The notes beneath the pieces are model-generated. The model ran no database searches. It was not told the origin of the DNA and was given only the letters and a program-made list of their open reading frames with translations. The position numbers and the translations under genes are program-made. 64,000 nucleotides of DNA from the NCBI RefSeq assembly GCF_007785775.2, contig NZ_VNIK02000003.1:152902-216901 (forward strand), in the 5' to 3' direction. The DNA comes from Flagellimonas hadalis (GTDB lineage: Bacteria > Bacteroidota > Bacteroidia > Flavobacteriales > Flavobacteriaceae). Of the stretch, positions 1 through 7,726 are shown piece after piece. Every line of letters starts with the position of its first letter. The stretch's first letter is position 1.

Positions 1-379
1 GACACCGGGGCCATCACCTTCAGCAACAGGGGCGGGACTGTCTATGCCGATATTGGCCACATCATCATCTACAAAGGAACTGTTGCCCACAGCAGTGGCG
101 ACGAGTGCGTTGGGGCTTGGATTACTCAAGGTGACACTGATCGGCTCGTCAGCTTCCAACAAGGTGTCCCCATTGGTGGTAACGTCCACTGTTTGGCTCA
201 GTACCGCCGTTCCGGCAGGAAAGGTCAAGGTGCTGCCCGTACCATCCTCGTTGCCGCCACTTATCAGGTAATCCACCGTAATGTCCGCAGAAGGGTCCGA
301 TGCGTCGATGCTCACCGTGAACTGTATCGTGCTGACACCGGGGCCATCACCTTCAGCAACAGGGGCGGGACTGTCTATG
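1..379. repeat. 333-bp in-frame tandem repeat inside the Calx-beta gene
   Basis: Bases 1-46 and 334-379 are identical over 46 bases (beginning GACACCGGGGCCATCACC), and a few matching bases continue after two mismatches. The offset of 333 bp is exactly 111 codons, one Calx-beta domain. The identity at DNA level means recent duplication or gene conversion between repeat units. The first copy is cut by the window start, so full repeat identity cannot be judged. Confidence 0.85.
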
Positions 380-501
380 TTGATATTGGATTGCCCATAC
401 CCAATGCCCATACTACAAAATACTCCTAAAAAGAACAGGAATTTTCGTTGACCCATAAGGGTCAAACATACAGAAGCGGTTTTTTTCAATAAAGACAACA
501 T
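1..501 (-). CDS. Calx-beta repeat surface protein, N-terminal part (runs off the window)
   Basis: Reading the minus strand from an ATG at 501 gives an unbroken frame to the window edge, so only the first 167 codons are visible. A signal peptide (charged start, hydrophobic FLFFLGVFCSMG, cleavage likely after GYGQ) is followed by Calx-beta-type sequence: the motif SPAPVAEGDGPGVSTIQFTV, then DYLISGG, then a LEADEPISVTLSNPSPNA strand pair with acidic residues that in this family bind calcium. A second copy begins at the edge with the same SPAPVAEGDGPGV motif. A second ATG at 456 would give a more compact signal peptide (MGQRKFLFF), so the start is 501 or 456. Such proteins are usually large, secreted and adhesive; the C-terminal secretion signal is outside the window. 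Domain family is well supported, role is inferred. Confidence 0.75.
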   Translation of the reverse strand, partial: MLSLLKKTASVCLTLMGQRKFLFFLGVFCSMGIGYGQSNINIDSPAPVAEGDGPGVSTIQFTVSIDASDPSADITVDYLISGGNEDGTGSTLTFPAGTAVLSQTVDVTTNGDTLLEADEPISVTLSNPSPNALVATAVGNSSFVDDDVANIGIDSPAPVAEGDGPGV

Positions 502-648
502 GGCCTATTCAATCCGTTTGGGGTTCGTTCAATTGGCCAAGCAAGTGTAGGTAATTTGGGAGGAGTCAATATTACAAAAAAGGCAAGGAATGCCCCAAGC
601 AATCTGTTTAAATCAATGTTTAATCGGATAAACTGTTTGCTCGATGGA

Positions 649-1530
649 TTAAATCACAGCGGAGCTGGTTTCGGCCTCTGGGCTTATCTTTTTCACCAAG
701 CCCTGGAGCACCTTGCCCGGCCCCACTTCCACAAAGGAAGTTGCGCCGTCCTTCACCATTTGCTGTACGCTCTGGGTCCATTTTACGGGGGCTGTGAGTT
801 GCAGGATCAGGTTCTTCTTGATCTCATCGGCATTGGAAACGGCCGTGGTGGTCACGTTCTGATAAATAGGGCAGCTGGGCACGTTGAACTGGGTGGCCTC
901 AATGGCCGCAGCGAGCTCTTCGCGGGCCGGTTCCATCAACGGGGAATGGAACGCACCGCCAACAGGCAACAAAAGGGCCCTTTTTGCCCCGGCTTCCTTC
1001 AGTTTTTCACAGGCCACGTTCACGGCATCCACCTCTCCGGAAATGACCAACTGTCCGGGGCAGTTGTAATTGGCGGGAACCACGATACCTTCGACCTCTG
1101 CACATATTTTCTCCACAATTTCATCATCCAACCCCAAAACGGCCGCCATGGTACTGGGTTTGATCTCACAGGCCTTCTGCATGGCCAAGGCCCGCTGGGA
1201 GACTAATTTCAATCCGTCCTCAAAATTGAGGGTTCCATTGGCCACCAAAGCGGAAAACTCGCCCAAGGAATGTCCGGCCACCATATTCGGTCTGAAATTT
1301 TCCCCAAGCACCTTGCCCAAGATCACGGAGTGCAGAAAAATGGCCGGTTGGGTCACTTTGGTCTGCTTCAGGTCTTCGGCCGTGCCCTCGAACATGATAT
1401 CGGTGATGGAAAAACCAAGGATATCATTGGCCTTTTCAAACAGTTCCTGTGCCAGGGAATGGTTTTCGTAGAGGTCCAGGCCCATACCTGTAAACTGTGC
1501 GCCTTGTCCGGGAAAAATATATGCGTTCAT
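649..1530 (-). CDS. fabD: malonyl-CoA:acyl-carrier-protein transacylase
   Basis: 293 residues, normal full length for FabD. It loads malonyl units from CoA onto acyl carrier protein for fatty-acid elongation in the cytoplasm. Visible motifs are the N-terminal FPGQGAQ oxyanion loop, the nucleophile elbow GHSLGE with Ser88, Arg113 in SQRALAM which binds the malonyl carboxylate, and His195 in GGAFHSPLM. It is transcribed alone here: 97 bases separate it from the upstream carbonic-anhydrase-type gene and a TATTTTTG -7 box lies 26 bases upstream of its ATG. The usual fab cluster partners are not next to it in this window. Confidence 0.95.
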   Translation of the reverse strand: MNAYIFPGQGAQFTGMGLDLYENHSLAQELFEKANDILGFSITDIMFEGTAEDLKQTKVTQPAIFLHSVILGKVLGENFRPNMVAGHSLGEFSALVANGTLNFEDGLKLVSQRALAMQKACEIKPSTMAAVLGLDDEIVEKICAEVEGIVVPANYNCPGQLVISGEVDAVNVACEKLKEAGAKRALLLPVGGAFHSPLMEPAREELAAAIEATQFNVPSCPIYQNVTTTAVSNADEIKKNLILQLTAPVKWTQSVQQMVKDGATSFVEVGPGKVLQGLVKKISPEAETSSAVI

Positions 1531-1555
1531 AGTGTTCGAGTTTTTTTGAGTGGGA

Positions 1556-1563
1556 CAAAAATA
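1556..1563 (-). promoter_or_regulatory. Bacteroidota -7 box upstream of fabD
   Basis: On the minus strand the bases read TATTTTTG, an exact match to TAnnTTTG. It ends 25 bases before the fabD ATG, which fits a short leader. I see no TTG at the expected 20-base distance upstream, so the -33 element is weak or absent. Confidence 0.45.
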
Positions 1564-1627
1564 GGGATAATTTGAAGGATTGGACAGTTGGGTTATGGGT
1601 TTGTTCGGTTATCGGCAGGAGACTTGG

Positions 1628-2143
1628 TTATTCTTCCTTAAACCAACTGGCATATTTCACATAGTTGTTGGCGATGCGGTCTATTTCCCCCGAACTGAGC
1701 TCGGGACTGATGTCCTTGATCTTTTTGGCGGGCATGCCGGCATAGATGCTGTTGGCCTCTACATGGGTGCCCTTGGTGACCACGGCCCCTGCGGCTATGA
1801 TGGAATTGCTCTCCACCACACAATCGTCCATGATAATACTGCCCATACCCACCAACACGTTGTCCTTGATGGTACATCCGTGCACGATGGCATTGTGGCC
1901 TATGGAGACATTGTTCCCTATGGTCGTTGGGGATTTTTGATAGGTACAGTGGATCACGGCCCCATCCTGCACGTTCACCTTGTTGCCCATTTTGATGAAA
2001 TGCACATCGCCACGCAGCACGGCATTGAACCAAACACTGCATTGGTCGCCCATGGTGACCTCGCCCACAATGGTGGCATTTTCAGCAATAAAACAATCGT
2101 TTCCCATTACCGGGGATATGCCCCTGACGGATTTCAAAATCAT
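1628..2143 (-). CDS. gamma-carbonic anhydrase family (hexapeptide repeat) protein
   Basis: 171 residues built almost wholly of left-handed beta-helix hexapeptide repeats ([LIV]-x-x-x-x pattern, e.g. ATIVGEVTMGDQCSVW, NVSIGHNAIVHGC). The family (YrdA/PaaY-like gamma carbonic anhydrases) forms trimers with a metal held by three histidines; candidate ligands here are the His in RGDVHFI, in GHNAIVHG and the neighbouring repeat. The conserved RGD in VLRGDVHFI is typical. Catalytic activity is not established for many members, so the call is family level. It lies alone between fabD and the LytTR operon. Confidence 0.85.
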   Translation of the reverse strand: MILKSVRGISPVMGNDCFIAENATIVGEVTMGDQCSVWFNAVLRGDVHFIKMGNKVNVQDGAVIHCTYQKSPTTIGNNVSIGHNAIVHGCTIKDNVLVGMGSIIMDDCVVESNSIIAAGAVVTKGTHVEANSIYAGMPAKKIKDISPELSSGEIDRIANNYVKYASWFKEE

Positions 2144-2163
2144 AGTTGCTCAGTTTGATCTTA

Positions 2164-2171
2164 CAAAATTA
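2164..2171 (-). promoter_or_regulatory. Bacteroidota -7 box for the gamma-carbonic anhydrase gene
   Basis: The minus strand reads TAATTTTG, matching TAnnTTTG, 20 bases before the ATG at 2143. The position where a -33 TTG would be expected falls in the REP-like repeat at 2186-2210 and does not match. Confidence 0.4.
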
Positions 2172-2185
2172 CATCACTACGAAGA

Positions 2186-2210
2186 CATCTCGACTGCGCT
2201 CGATGTGACA
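2186..2210. repeat. REP-like interspersed repeat, copy 1
   Basis: The core CATCTCGACTGCGCTCGATG contains TCGA-CTGCGC-TCGA symmetry. Its reverse complement, with one mismatch, occurs at 43888-43910 in another intergenic region more than 41 kb away. Elements of this look are scattered between genes in many Flavobacteriaceae; I cannot count copies genome-wide from here. Confidence 0.6.
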
Positions 2211-2240
2211 ACGACCAAATTTTTTGCTTTTTGCCTGCAA

Positions 2241-2975
2241 TTACTGAAAATACGACAATAGTTCGGCTTTTTTGGAAGCGGAGACGGAGAGTTCCTTGCC
2301 ATTGGAGAGGGTCACGCTCCCACCCTTTCCTTTTTTGTATTTCACCACTTCGGCCACGTTCACCAGATAGGATTTGTGTATGCGGGCGAAGGGATAGGAC
2401 TGTAAAGCATCCTCAAAATATTTCAAGGTCTTGCTCACCACTATTTTTTTCCGTTCCAGGTATATTTCAGTATAGTTATCGTCCGCTTTGCAGAAAAAGA
2501 TATCGCCCACATCCAAGATCTGGAAGCCATCCTGTTGGGGCAAGGTGATTTTCCCTTCCGCCTTTATGGGCTTTGTTTTCAGGACCTGCCCCTCCAATGC
2601 GTTTTCCTTTTCCTTGATGGCCCTGACATACTCCACGGCCTTGACCAACTCGTCGATATTGATGGGCTTCATCAAATAATAGGCCGCATGGTGGTTGAGC
2701 GCATCCATGGCATATTGGTTGTAAGCCGTTACAAAAATGGTCTCAAAACTGCGTTGGGGAAGTTGGTCCAACAGGTCGAAAGCGTTGCCAAAGGGCATTT
2801 CCACATCCAAAAAAACGATATCCGGTGCGTGTTTTTGGATAAGTGCCATGCCTTGCTCTATGTTTCCCGCCTCGCCCAAAAGTTGTACCCCTTCGCAATA
2901 TTTGCCCAAATAGCTCCGAAGGATCTCACGACTGTTGGCCTCGTCCTCCACTATGATTGCACGCAATTCCATCAT
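2241..2975 (-). CDS. LytTR-family response regulator
   Basis: 244 residues. The receiver domain (about 4-120) has the acidic pair in IIVEDE, phosphoacceptor Asp57 in DIVFLDVEMP, and the Thr/Lys switch region in FVTAYNQYAMDAL and YLMKPI. The C-terminal LytTR DNA-binding domain (about 145-244) shows IFFCKADDNYTEIYL, FARIHKSYLVNV and a basic end. It overlaps the kinase stop by four bases (ATGA), so the pair is translationally coupled and forms one two-component system. LytTR regulators bind direct repeats about 21-22 bp apart; such a repeat exists upstream of this operon at 5292-5324. Confidence 0.93.
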   Translation of the reverse strand: MMELRAIIVEDEANSREILRSYLGKYCEGVQLLGEAGNIEQGMALIQKHAPDIVFLDVEMPFGNAFDLLDQLPQRSFETIFVTAYNQYAMDALNHHAAYYLMKPINIDELVKAVEYVRAIKEKENALEGQVLKTKPIKAEGKITLPQQDGFQILDVGDIFFCKADDNYTEIYLERKKIVVSKTLKYFEDALQSYPFARIHKSYLVNVAEVVKYKKGKGGSVTLSNGKELSVSASKKAELLSYFQ

Positions 2976-5185
2976 TGTTTTTTGAGTTTAAGGGACACTT
3001 TGGTCCCGGTTCTGTCCGCATTGAGGTCAGTAATGGAGACGTCCACGCGGTTTTTGTACATATCGTTCAGGATCTGGATGCGCTTTTTGATATTGCCCAT
3101 CCCCTTCGATTTTTGCTTGCGTTGGTTGTTGGTCTTCAATGCTGCGGACTGGGTACGCCCGATGCCATTGTCCAAGATCACGATCTCCAACATGTTCTCG
3201 GTAACCTGGCCCACCTCTATCTTCAAAAAACCTTTCGTTTCCCTATAGCGCAGTCCGTGCCAAATGGCATTTTCTATGTAGGGCTGGAGCAACATGGGCG
3301 GAATCTGATAGGCATCGATATCAATTTTTTGGTCTACATTGATCTCATAATCGAACTTGTCCGCAAAGCGGGAGTGTTCCAGTTTCACATAAAGTTCCAA
3401 CAATTCCAGTTCTTTGGCAAGCGGTATGAAATCTTCTTCCGAGTTTTCCAAGACGCTGCGCATGAGCACGGAAAATTCGCTCAAAAAACGGTTGGCACTG
3501 CGTTCGTCGCTCTTGGCGATGAAGTTGTTCACCGAGTTGAGCGCATTGAAAATAAAGTGCGGGTTCATCTGGGTCCGGAGCGATTTGAGTGCCAGCAGGT
3601 TGTTGGCCAATTTTTGCTGACGGTTGCTCCTGTAGTACAAAAAAGCGGTGAAAGCCATCAACAATACCCCAAAACCAAGGGAATAGATGATCCATTTCTG
3701 TCGTTTGCTGGTCTCCTCGTACAATTGTTGTTCGGTCACGGCCAAGCTGTACTTGCTCTGCGAAAGTTCCCGTTCCTGTTCCAAACTCGAAATACGGCTC
3801 TGTGTATTGGCGATTTCCCGGTTGAACCGGGCCGCCCTTGAAATTTCCTGCTCCTTTCTCACGTATAGGCTATCCACTACGGCCACATAATCTTGATAGG
3901 ATTCCAACGCTTTGGTGAAATCGCCCTTGTTCCGGTACACTTCCGAAAGTTTGCGGGTGGCGTCCTTCTGGATGACCAGGTCATCGTCCTTATCGGCTTC
4001 CACGATACTTTTTTCGAGATAGGGAATGGCCTCGTCCAACTTGTCCTGGGCGATATAGGCACTGGCTATCTTATAGTTGATCTTTTGCGAGGTAATGGTA
4101 TCGGTACCGGACAAACCCTTGTTTTCCCGAGATGCACTGGGGGGAGAAAGTTGTTTGAGTTCGTTCAGGCTTTTCTTCCGCTGCTGGATCTCGTCATTGT
4201 ATCGGCTCTTTTGATTGTAATAATCAGCTACCCGTTCACTTTCCTGGATCAATCGTTCGGGTGCTACTTTTTTGGACAGGTCCAACGAGTTTCGGTAAAA
4301 ACCTTCGGCCTCCACCTCTCTATCCTCAATGGCAAAGGCATCTGCCATCTTGGAATTCAGGTCGATGATCTTAGGGGAAATCTGGTTCTTTTCGGCAATC
4401 ATCAAACCTTGGTTGTAATATCCCTGGGCCTCTTTTATTTTTCCCAGACCCTTACTGGCATCCCCAAGGGCCTCGAAGAGTTCCACACGTTGGTAGGGCA
4501 CCATATTTTTTTCATCGATCAAGGAGACAAGGGTCTTGATGGCCAGATCGTGTTCCCCGCTCAAGGTGTACGCTTGCCCCAATACCAATTTGGTCCGGTT
4601 GGATTCCGTGGCCGAAAGGGCGTCCTTAAAATTGTCGATGGCCAGATCGTATTGCTTGTGGTAGAGGTAGATTTCACCCAAAGTCCTCAGGGATTGGGCG
4701 AGTTCCCGTTTGTTGCCCGAAGTACCCAAAGGCTCCATGGACTGGGCCACGAAATCGATACTTTTTTCCAGGCTGTTTTTTTTGTAAAAGTTGGCAGAGT
4801 CCAGTAGCCGTTGATGGTCCAGTGCCACATTCCGTGATCTGGCAGATGCACTTTCCTTTTTTCTGGAGCTTGCCCTTCCATAGCCTTCCACCAAAACATC
4901 CACATCTTCACCGGAAGTGATCCTATGGCGCACGGTTTCGATCTCCGGGCTTTCAAAAATGAGCATGTCCCCAATGGAAGCCCTGATCTTGAATTCCCCC
5001 AAACTATTGGTCCTGGTATATCTCCCCCTGTCCGTGGACACCTCCACCCCAGAAATGGGTGTATAGTTTTCCCTACCCTTGACAGAACCTTTGATCTCCA
5101 CCTCACCACTGGGCTGCCCTACTTGGGACATGGCGGTCAGGCCGGTCATCAATAAGAGGATGAATATGTATAGCCTTTTGATCAT
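2972..5185 (-). CDS. TPR-containing LytS-type sensor histidine kinase
   Basis: 737 residues. In order: signal peptide (1-20, ending TAMSQ), a carboxypeptidase-regulatory-like beta sandwich (about 28-100, with PISGVEVSTDRGRYTRTNSLGEF), tetratricopeptide repeats (about 125-430) and a coiled coil, one membrane helix (about 497-516), then the cytoplasmic kinase. The kinase is the His_kinase family of LytS with His543 in TQMNPHFIFNALNS, and an ATPase domain with YIENAIWHGL and DNGIGR. Hence the TPR region is periplasmic and probably senses protein or peptide ligands, transmitting to the LytTR regulator encoded just downstream. The beta-sandwich in front of the TPR array is a less common addition. 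What it senses is unknown. Confidence 0.92.
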   Translation of the reverse strand: MIKRLYIFILLLMTGLTAMSQVGQPSGEVEIKGSVKGRENYTPISGVEVSTDRGRYTRTNSLGEFKIRASIGDMLIFESPEIETVRHRITSGEDVDVLVEGYGRASSRKKESASARSRNVALDHQRLLDSANFYKKNSLEKSIDFVAQSMEPLGTSGNKRELAQSLRTLGEIYLYHKQYDLAIDNFKDALSATESNRTKLVLGQAYTLSGEHDLAIKTLVSLIDEKNMVPYQRVELFEALGDASKGLGKIKEAQGYYNQGLMIAEKNQISPKIIDLNSKMADAFAIEDREVEAEGFYRNSLDLSKKVAPERLIQESERVADYYNQKSRYNDEIQQRKKSLNELKQLSPPSASRENKGLSGTDTITSQKINYKIASAYIAQDKLDEAIPYLEKSIVEADKDDDLVIQKDATRKLSEVYRNKGDFTKALESYQDYVAVVDSLYVRKEQEISRAARFNREIANTQSRISSLEQERELSQSKYSLAVTEQQLYEETSKRQKWIIYSLGFGVLLMAFTAFLYYRSNRQQKLANNLLALKSLRTQMNPHFIFNALNSVNNFIAKSDERSANRFLSEFSVLMRSVLENSEEDFIPLAKELELLELYVKLEHSRFADKFDYEINVDQKIDIDAYQIPPMLLQPYIENAIWHGLRYRETKGFLKIEVGQVTENMLEIVILDNGIGRTQSAALKTNNQRKQKSKGMGNIKKRIQILNDMYKNRVDVSITDLNADRTGTKVSLKLKKQ

Positions 5186-5291
5186 AATTGAAGTAAACTT
5201 AGTTCATCCCAAGCGTATTAAAAAATGCATTTTCAGGGAAAAGGGTCCAAATACACCTCGATTTTACCACTTTACAAAGTCATTCGGCCTG

Positions 5292-5324
5292 TTGGCTCAT
5301 TCTGAAGGTCAATTGGCTCATTCT
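5292..5324. promoter_or_regulatory. 12-bp direct repeat, 21-bp period: candidate LytTR binding site
   Basis: TTGGCTCATTCT occurs at 5292-5303 and again, unchanged, at 5313-5324. The 21-base spacing (two DNA turns) is the geometry used by LytTR-domain regulators such as AgrA and AlgR. The repeat lies between the LytS/LytTR operon and the divergent vWA gene and ends just before a possible -33 region at 5328. Binding is inferred from geometry and position only. Confidence 0.5.
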
Positions 5325-5327
5325 CGG

Positions 5328-5358
5328 TTTTAATTGTAAAAAGATGCCGATACTTTTA
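5328..5358 (+). promoter_or_regulatory. weak promoter candidate for the vWA gene
   Basis: TACTTTTA at 5351-5358 matches TAnnTTTG in seven of eight bases, with TTT in place of TTG 20 bases upstream (5328-5330). Both elements are one base off consensus, which would suit a promoter that needs an activator bound at the direct repeat immediately upstream. Confidence 0.3.
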
Positions 5359-5383
5359 GGCCATCATTTAAAAACATTGCATC

Positions 5384-6553
5384 ATGAAACATTTGAATAA
5401 AGTATTGGGCACAGCATTCGCCCTTATGGCCACCGGCGCCAGCTATGGCTGCAACCTAAAAGCCCAAGAAAAGGAAAATACGGTATTGGTGACACAATCC
5501 ATTGTGGAAAAACCAAACAAACATTTTGTAAAGATCGCCCTGTTGCTGGATACGAGTAACAGTATGGACGGACTCATCAACCAGGCGAAAGCACAGTTGT
5601 GGGACATCGTGAACGAGTTTACCCATGCCAAATGTGGCAACGATACCCGACCCATGCTCCAAATTGCGCTGTATGAATATGGAAACGACAATCTTTCTTC
5701 GCGCGAAGGGTACATCCGTCAGGTATTGGGGTTTTCGGACGATCTGGATGAAATTTCAGAAAAACTCTTCTCCCTGACCACCAATGGTGGTGAGGAATAC
5801 TGCGGAGAGGTCATCCAAACTTCTCTGAAACAATTGGATTGGGGCAAGAACTCCGATGATCTTAAAATGATCTTTATCGCAGGGAACGAACCCTTCACCC
5901 AAGGCAAATTGAACTATAGGGAAGCAGCGGCCAACGCCAAGGAAAAGGATGTGATCGTGAACACCATCTTCTGTGGCAATTTTCAGCAAGGCATCAATAC
6001 CGAATGGAAAAGCGGCGCCTCTTTGACCGGCGGGGAATATATGGCCATTGACCACAACCAACAGATCGTGCACATCAATACGCCTTATGACGATGTCATC
6101 ATCAAATTGAATTCCAAATTGAACAACACCTACATCTCCTATGGTTCCCGCGGGTATGAGAAAAAGGCCCTACAGAGCGCACAGGACAGTAATGCGGCCG
6201 AACTGGAAGAAGTGGTCGTTGTAAAACGGGCCGTAAGCAAAAGTTCACGGTTGTACAAAAACACAGAGTGGGACCTAGTGGATGCCGTTGAGGACGATGA
6301 GGCCGTGCTTACCCGCCTAAAGGAACAGGATTTGCCCAAAGAACTCCAAGGGAAATCCAAAAGTGAGATCAGGGCCTATGTTGACGACAAAAAAGCGGAA
6401 CGTGAAAAAATCCAAAAGGAAATCCAGGAGTTGAACGCAAAGCGTGAGGCTTACATCGCCCAAAGCCAAGAACAGGAAAAAGGGGAATTGGAAAATGCAA
6501 TGTTATCGGCCATTAAAAGCCAAGCTTCCAAGAAAAATATGAAGTGGGATTAG
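5384..6553 (+). CDS. secreted von Willebrand factor A domain protein
   Basis: 389 residues. After an N-terminal hydrophobic segment (1-22) the protein has a vWA domain (about 48-260): the metal-site motif LLLDTSNSM starts at Asp56 and the central strand MIFIAGNEPFTQG follows. The C-terminal third is hydrophilic and lysine/glutamate-rich (about 315-389: repeated KEL, REKIQKEIQELNAKREAY), predicted coiled coil. Cys23 in SYGC is not a convincing lipobox, so export as a soluble periplasmic protein is as likely as a lipoprotein. vWA domains bind other proteins through a divalent metal; the partner is unknown. It is divergent from the LytTR system and shares its intergenic region, which suggests it may be a regulon member. 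Confidence 0.8.
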   Translation: MKHLNKVLGTAFALMATGASYGCNLKAQEKENTVLVTQSIVEKPNKHFVKIALLLDTSNSMDGLINQAKAQLWDIVNEFTHAKCGNDTRPMLQIALYEYGNDNLSSREGYIRQVLGFSDDLDEISEKLFSLTTNGGEEYCGEVIQTSLKQLDWGKNSDDLKMIFIAGNEPFTQGKLNYREAAANAKEKDVIVNTIFCGNFQQGINTEWKSGASLTGGEYMAIDHNQQIVHINTPYDDVIIKLNSKLNNTYISYGSRGYEKKALQSAQDSNAAELEEVVVVKRAVSKSSRLYKNTEWDLVDAVEDDEAVLTRLKEQDLPKELQGKSKSEIRAYVDDKKAEREKIQKEIQELNAKREAYIAQSQEQEKGELENAMLSAIKSQASKKNMKWD

Positions 6554-6572
6554 ATTGCTGAACCACAGAATG

Positions 6573-6604
6573 AAAATGGTCCATCCTATCGATGGGCCAT
6601 TTTT
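6573..6604. terminator. bidirectional terminator between vWA and porP genes
   Basis: AAAATGGTCCATC (6573-6585) pairs with GATGGGCCATTTT (6591-6603) with a single G-T pair and a five-base loop, followed by T residues. The opposite strand also ends in Ts. It contains the stop codon of the minus-strand PorP/SprF gene, so it can serve both convergent genes. Confidence 0.85.
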
Positions 6605-7598
6605 AGTTATTGGCAGCGGGACAATAACAATCGTACCGCTTGCCCTGATCGCTCTGTCCAAAATCGTAGCCCAAGGTAATCTGGTGGAACCCGCCGTTAT
6701 CAAAACGGATATCCCCGGATTGGTAGGAATAGTTATAGGAAAACAGGAACCGGTTCACATTAACGCCGATGATGGGGGTGAACAACTGTAACCGTTGCTC
6801 CCCAAAAGTTCCATTGGACTGGAACTGTGCGCCATCGAAGCTTCTGCGGTAGGACAGTCCTGCCCAGACCGTACCGAAGCTCACATCCCTGTACACCTTG
6901 GCGTTCAGGTCCACGGTTTTCTCCTTGGTATAATCGGTCATCTGGAATAGAATGGATGGTTCCACCCTTGTACTCCGTCCAAACACATATCCGGCGGAGA
7001 GCAGGTACCTTCTAATGTTATCTATTTCAACTGCACTATACAGGTCACGCCCACTGCCCAAAATATTTAAAATGGCGGCGTGCGCGTAAAACTCCAAGTA
7101 ATTATAGGACGCTCCAAGGTCCACATTGAAATAACTTACCGTGTTCTTTACCCCAGTCACCACGGGATCGGGAATGATGGACCGGAATTCGGTCTCGTCC
7201 AAACTGCTCAAGATGACCCCTGCACTCAATCCAAAGGACAATTGGTTCAGGGTCCTGAAATCGCCACCCATCTGCAAATGATGGGCATAGGTTCCCTTAA
7301 AACCTGTTTGGGAATGGTATCCGTTGGAGTCGTTGAAAAGAATGGCGCCGATACCGCTGCGCTCCCCTACCCTGGAATTGATATTGAAGGTTTGGAGACT
7401 GGGCGCCTCATCCACATTGAACCATTGCTTTCGAGCAGTCAGGCGTATTTTGGTACCCTCCCCTATTCCTGCCATGGACGGATATACCAAGTAATAGTTA
7501 TCCGCTAGGTAATCAAAATATACCGGGATTCCTTCTTGGGCCTTGGCCATACTGCCAAAAAGAAGGGCTATGATAATCGAGGTTAGGCTGCGTCTCAT
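6603..7598 (-). CDS. PorP/SprF family type IX secretion-associated outer membrane protein
   Basis: 331 residues with a signal peptide ending SMAKAQ and the family hallmark of a short N-terminal segment (YFDYLADNYYLVYPSMAGI) followed by alternating beta-barrel strands (RLTARKQWFNVDEAPSLQTF, GIGAILFNDSNGYHSQTG). PorP/SprF proteins are outer-membrane barrels tied to type IX secretion and gliding; many are encoded beside the large adhesin they help to display. No adhesin gene is adjacent here; the nearest candidate client is the Calx-beta protein at 1-501. The C-terminus carries two cysteines (DCYCPAANN), which is odd for a barrel end. Confidence 0.85.
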   Translation of the reverse strand: MRRSLTSIIIALLFGSMAKAQEGIPVYFDYLADNYYLVYPSMAGIGEGTKIRLTARKQWFNVDEAPSLQTFNINSRVGERSGIGAILFNDSNGYHSQTGFKGTYAHHLQMGGDFRTLNQLSFGLSAGVILSSLDETEFRSIIPDPVVTGVKNTVSYFNVDLGASYNYLEFYAHAAILNILGSGRDLYSAVEIDNIRRYLLSAGYVFGRSTRVEPSILFQMTDYTKEKTVDLNAKVYRDVSFGTVWAGLSYRRSFDGAQFQSNGTFGEQRLQLFTPIIGVNVNRFLFSYNYSYQSGDIRFDNGGFHQITLGYDFGQSDQGKRYDCYCPAANN

Positions 7599-7680
7599 CT
7601 GACGATTGGGGCTAATAGGTGTGATTTATACGTAATCAAACATTTAGATAACGGTCGATAAGATACATTATTATATAATG

Positions 7681-7711
7681 TTGCAGCACATCCCAACTAT
7701 TGGTATTTTTG
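7681..7711 (+). promoter_or_regulatory. promoter of the Nfu-type gene
   Basis: TTG at 7681-7683 is followed after 20 bases by TATTTTTG at 7704-7711, an exact Bacteroidota promoter. It overlaps a possible upstream TTG start at 7700, which rules that start out in favour of the ATG at 7727. Confidence 0.75.
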
Positions 7712-7726
7712 CAGGAAATATTTGCC

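Noticed and set aside
3893..4807. Long open frame (304 codons) on the plus strand
   Set aside because: It is the antisense shadow of the TPR kinase; composition is Phe/Leu/Gly rich with no family resemblance. The same applies to 2957-3841, 35515-36741, 40507-41007 and 61416-62339 on the plus strand.
5384..5455. Possible lipobox in the vWA protein (SYGC)
   Set aside because: The -3 position lacks the usual Leu/Val/Ile and the region fits an ordinary signal peptide as well.
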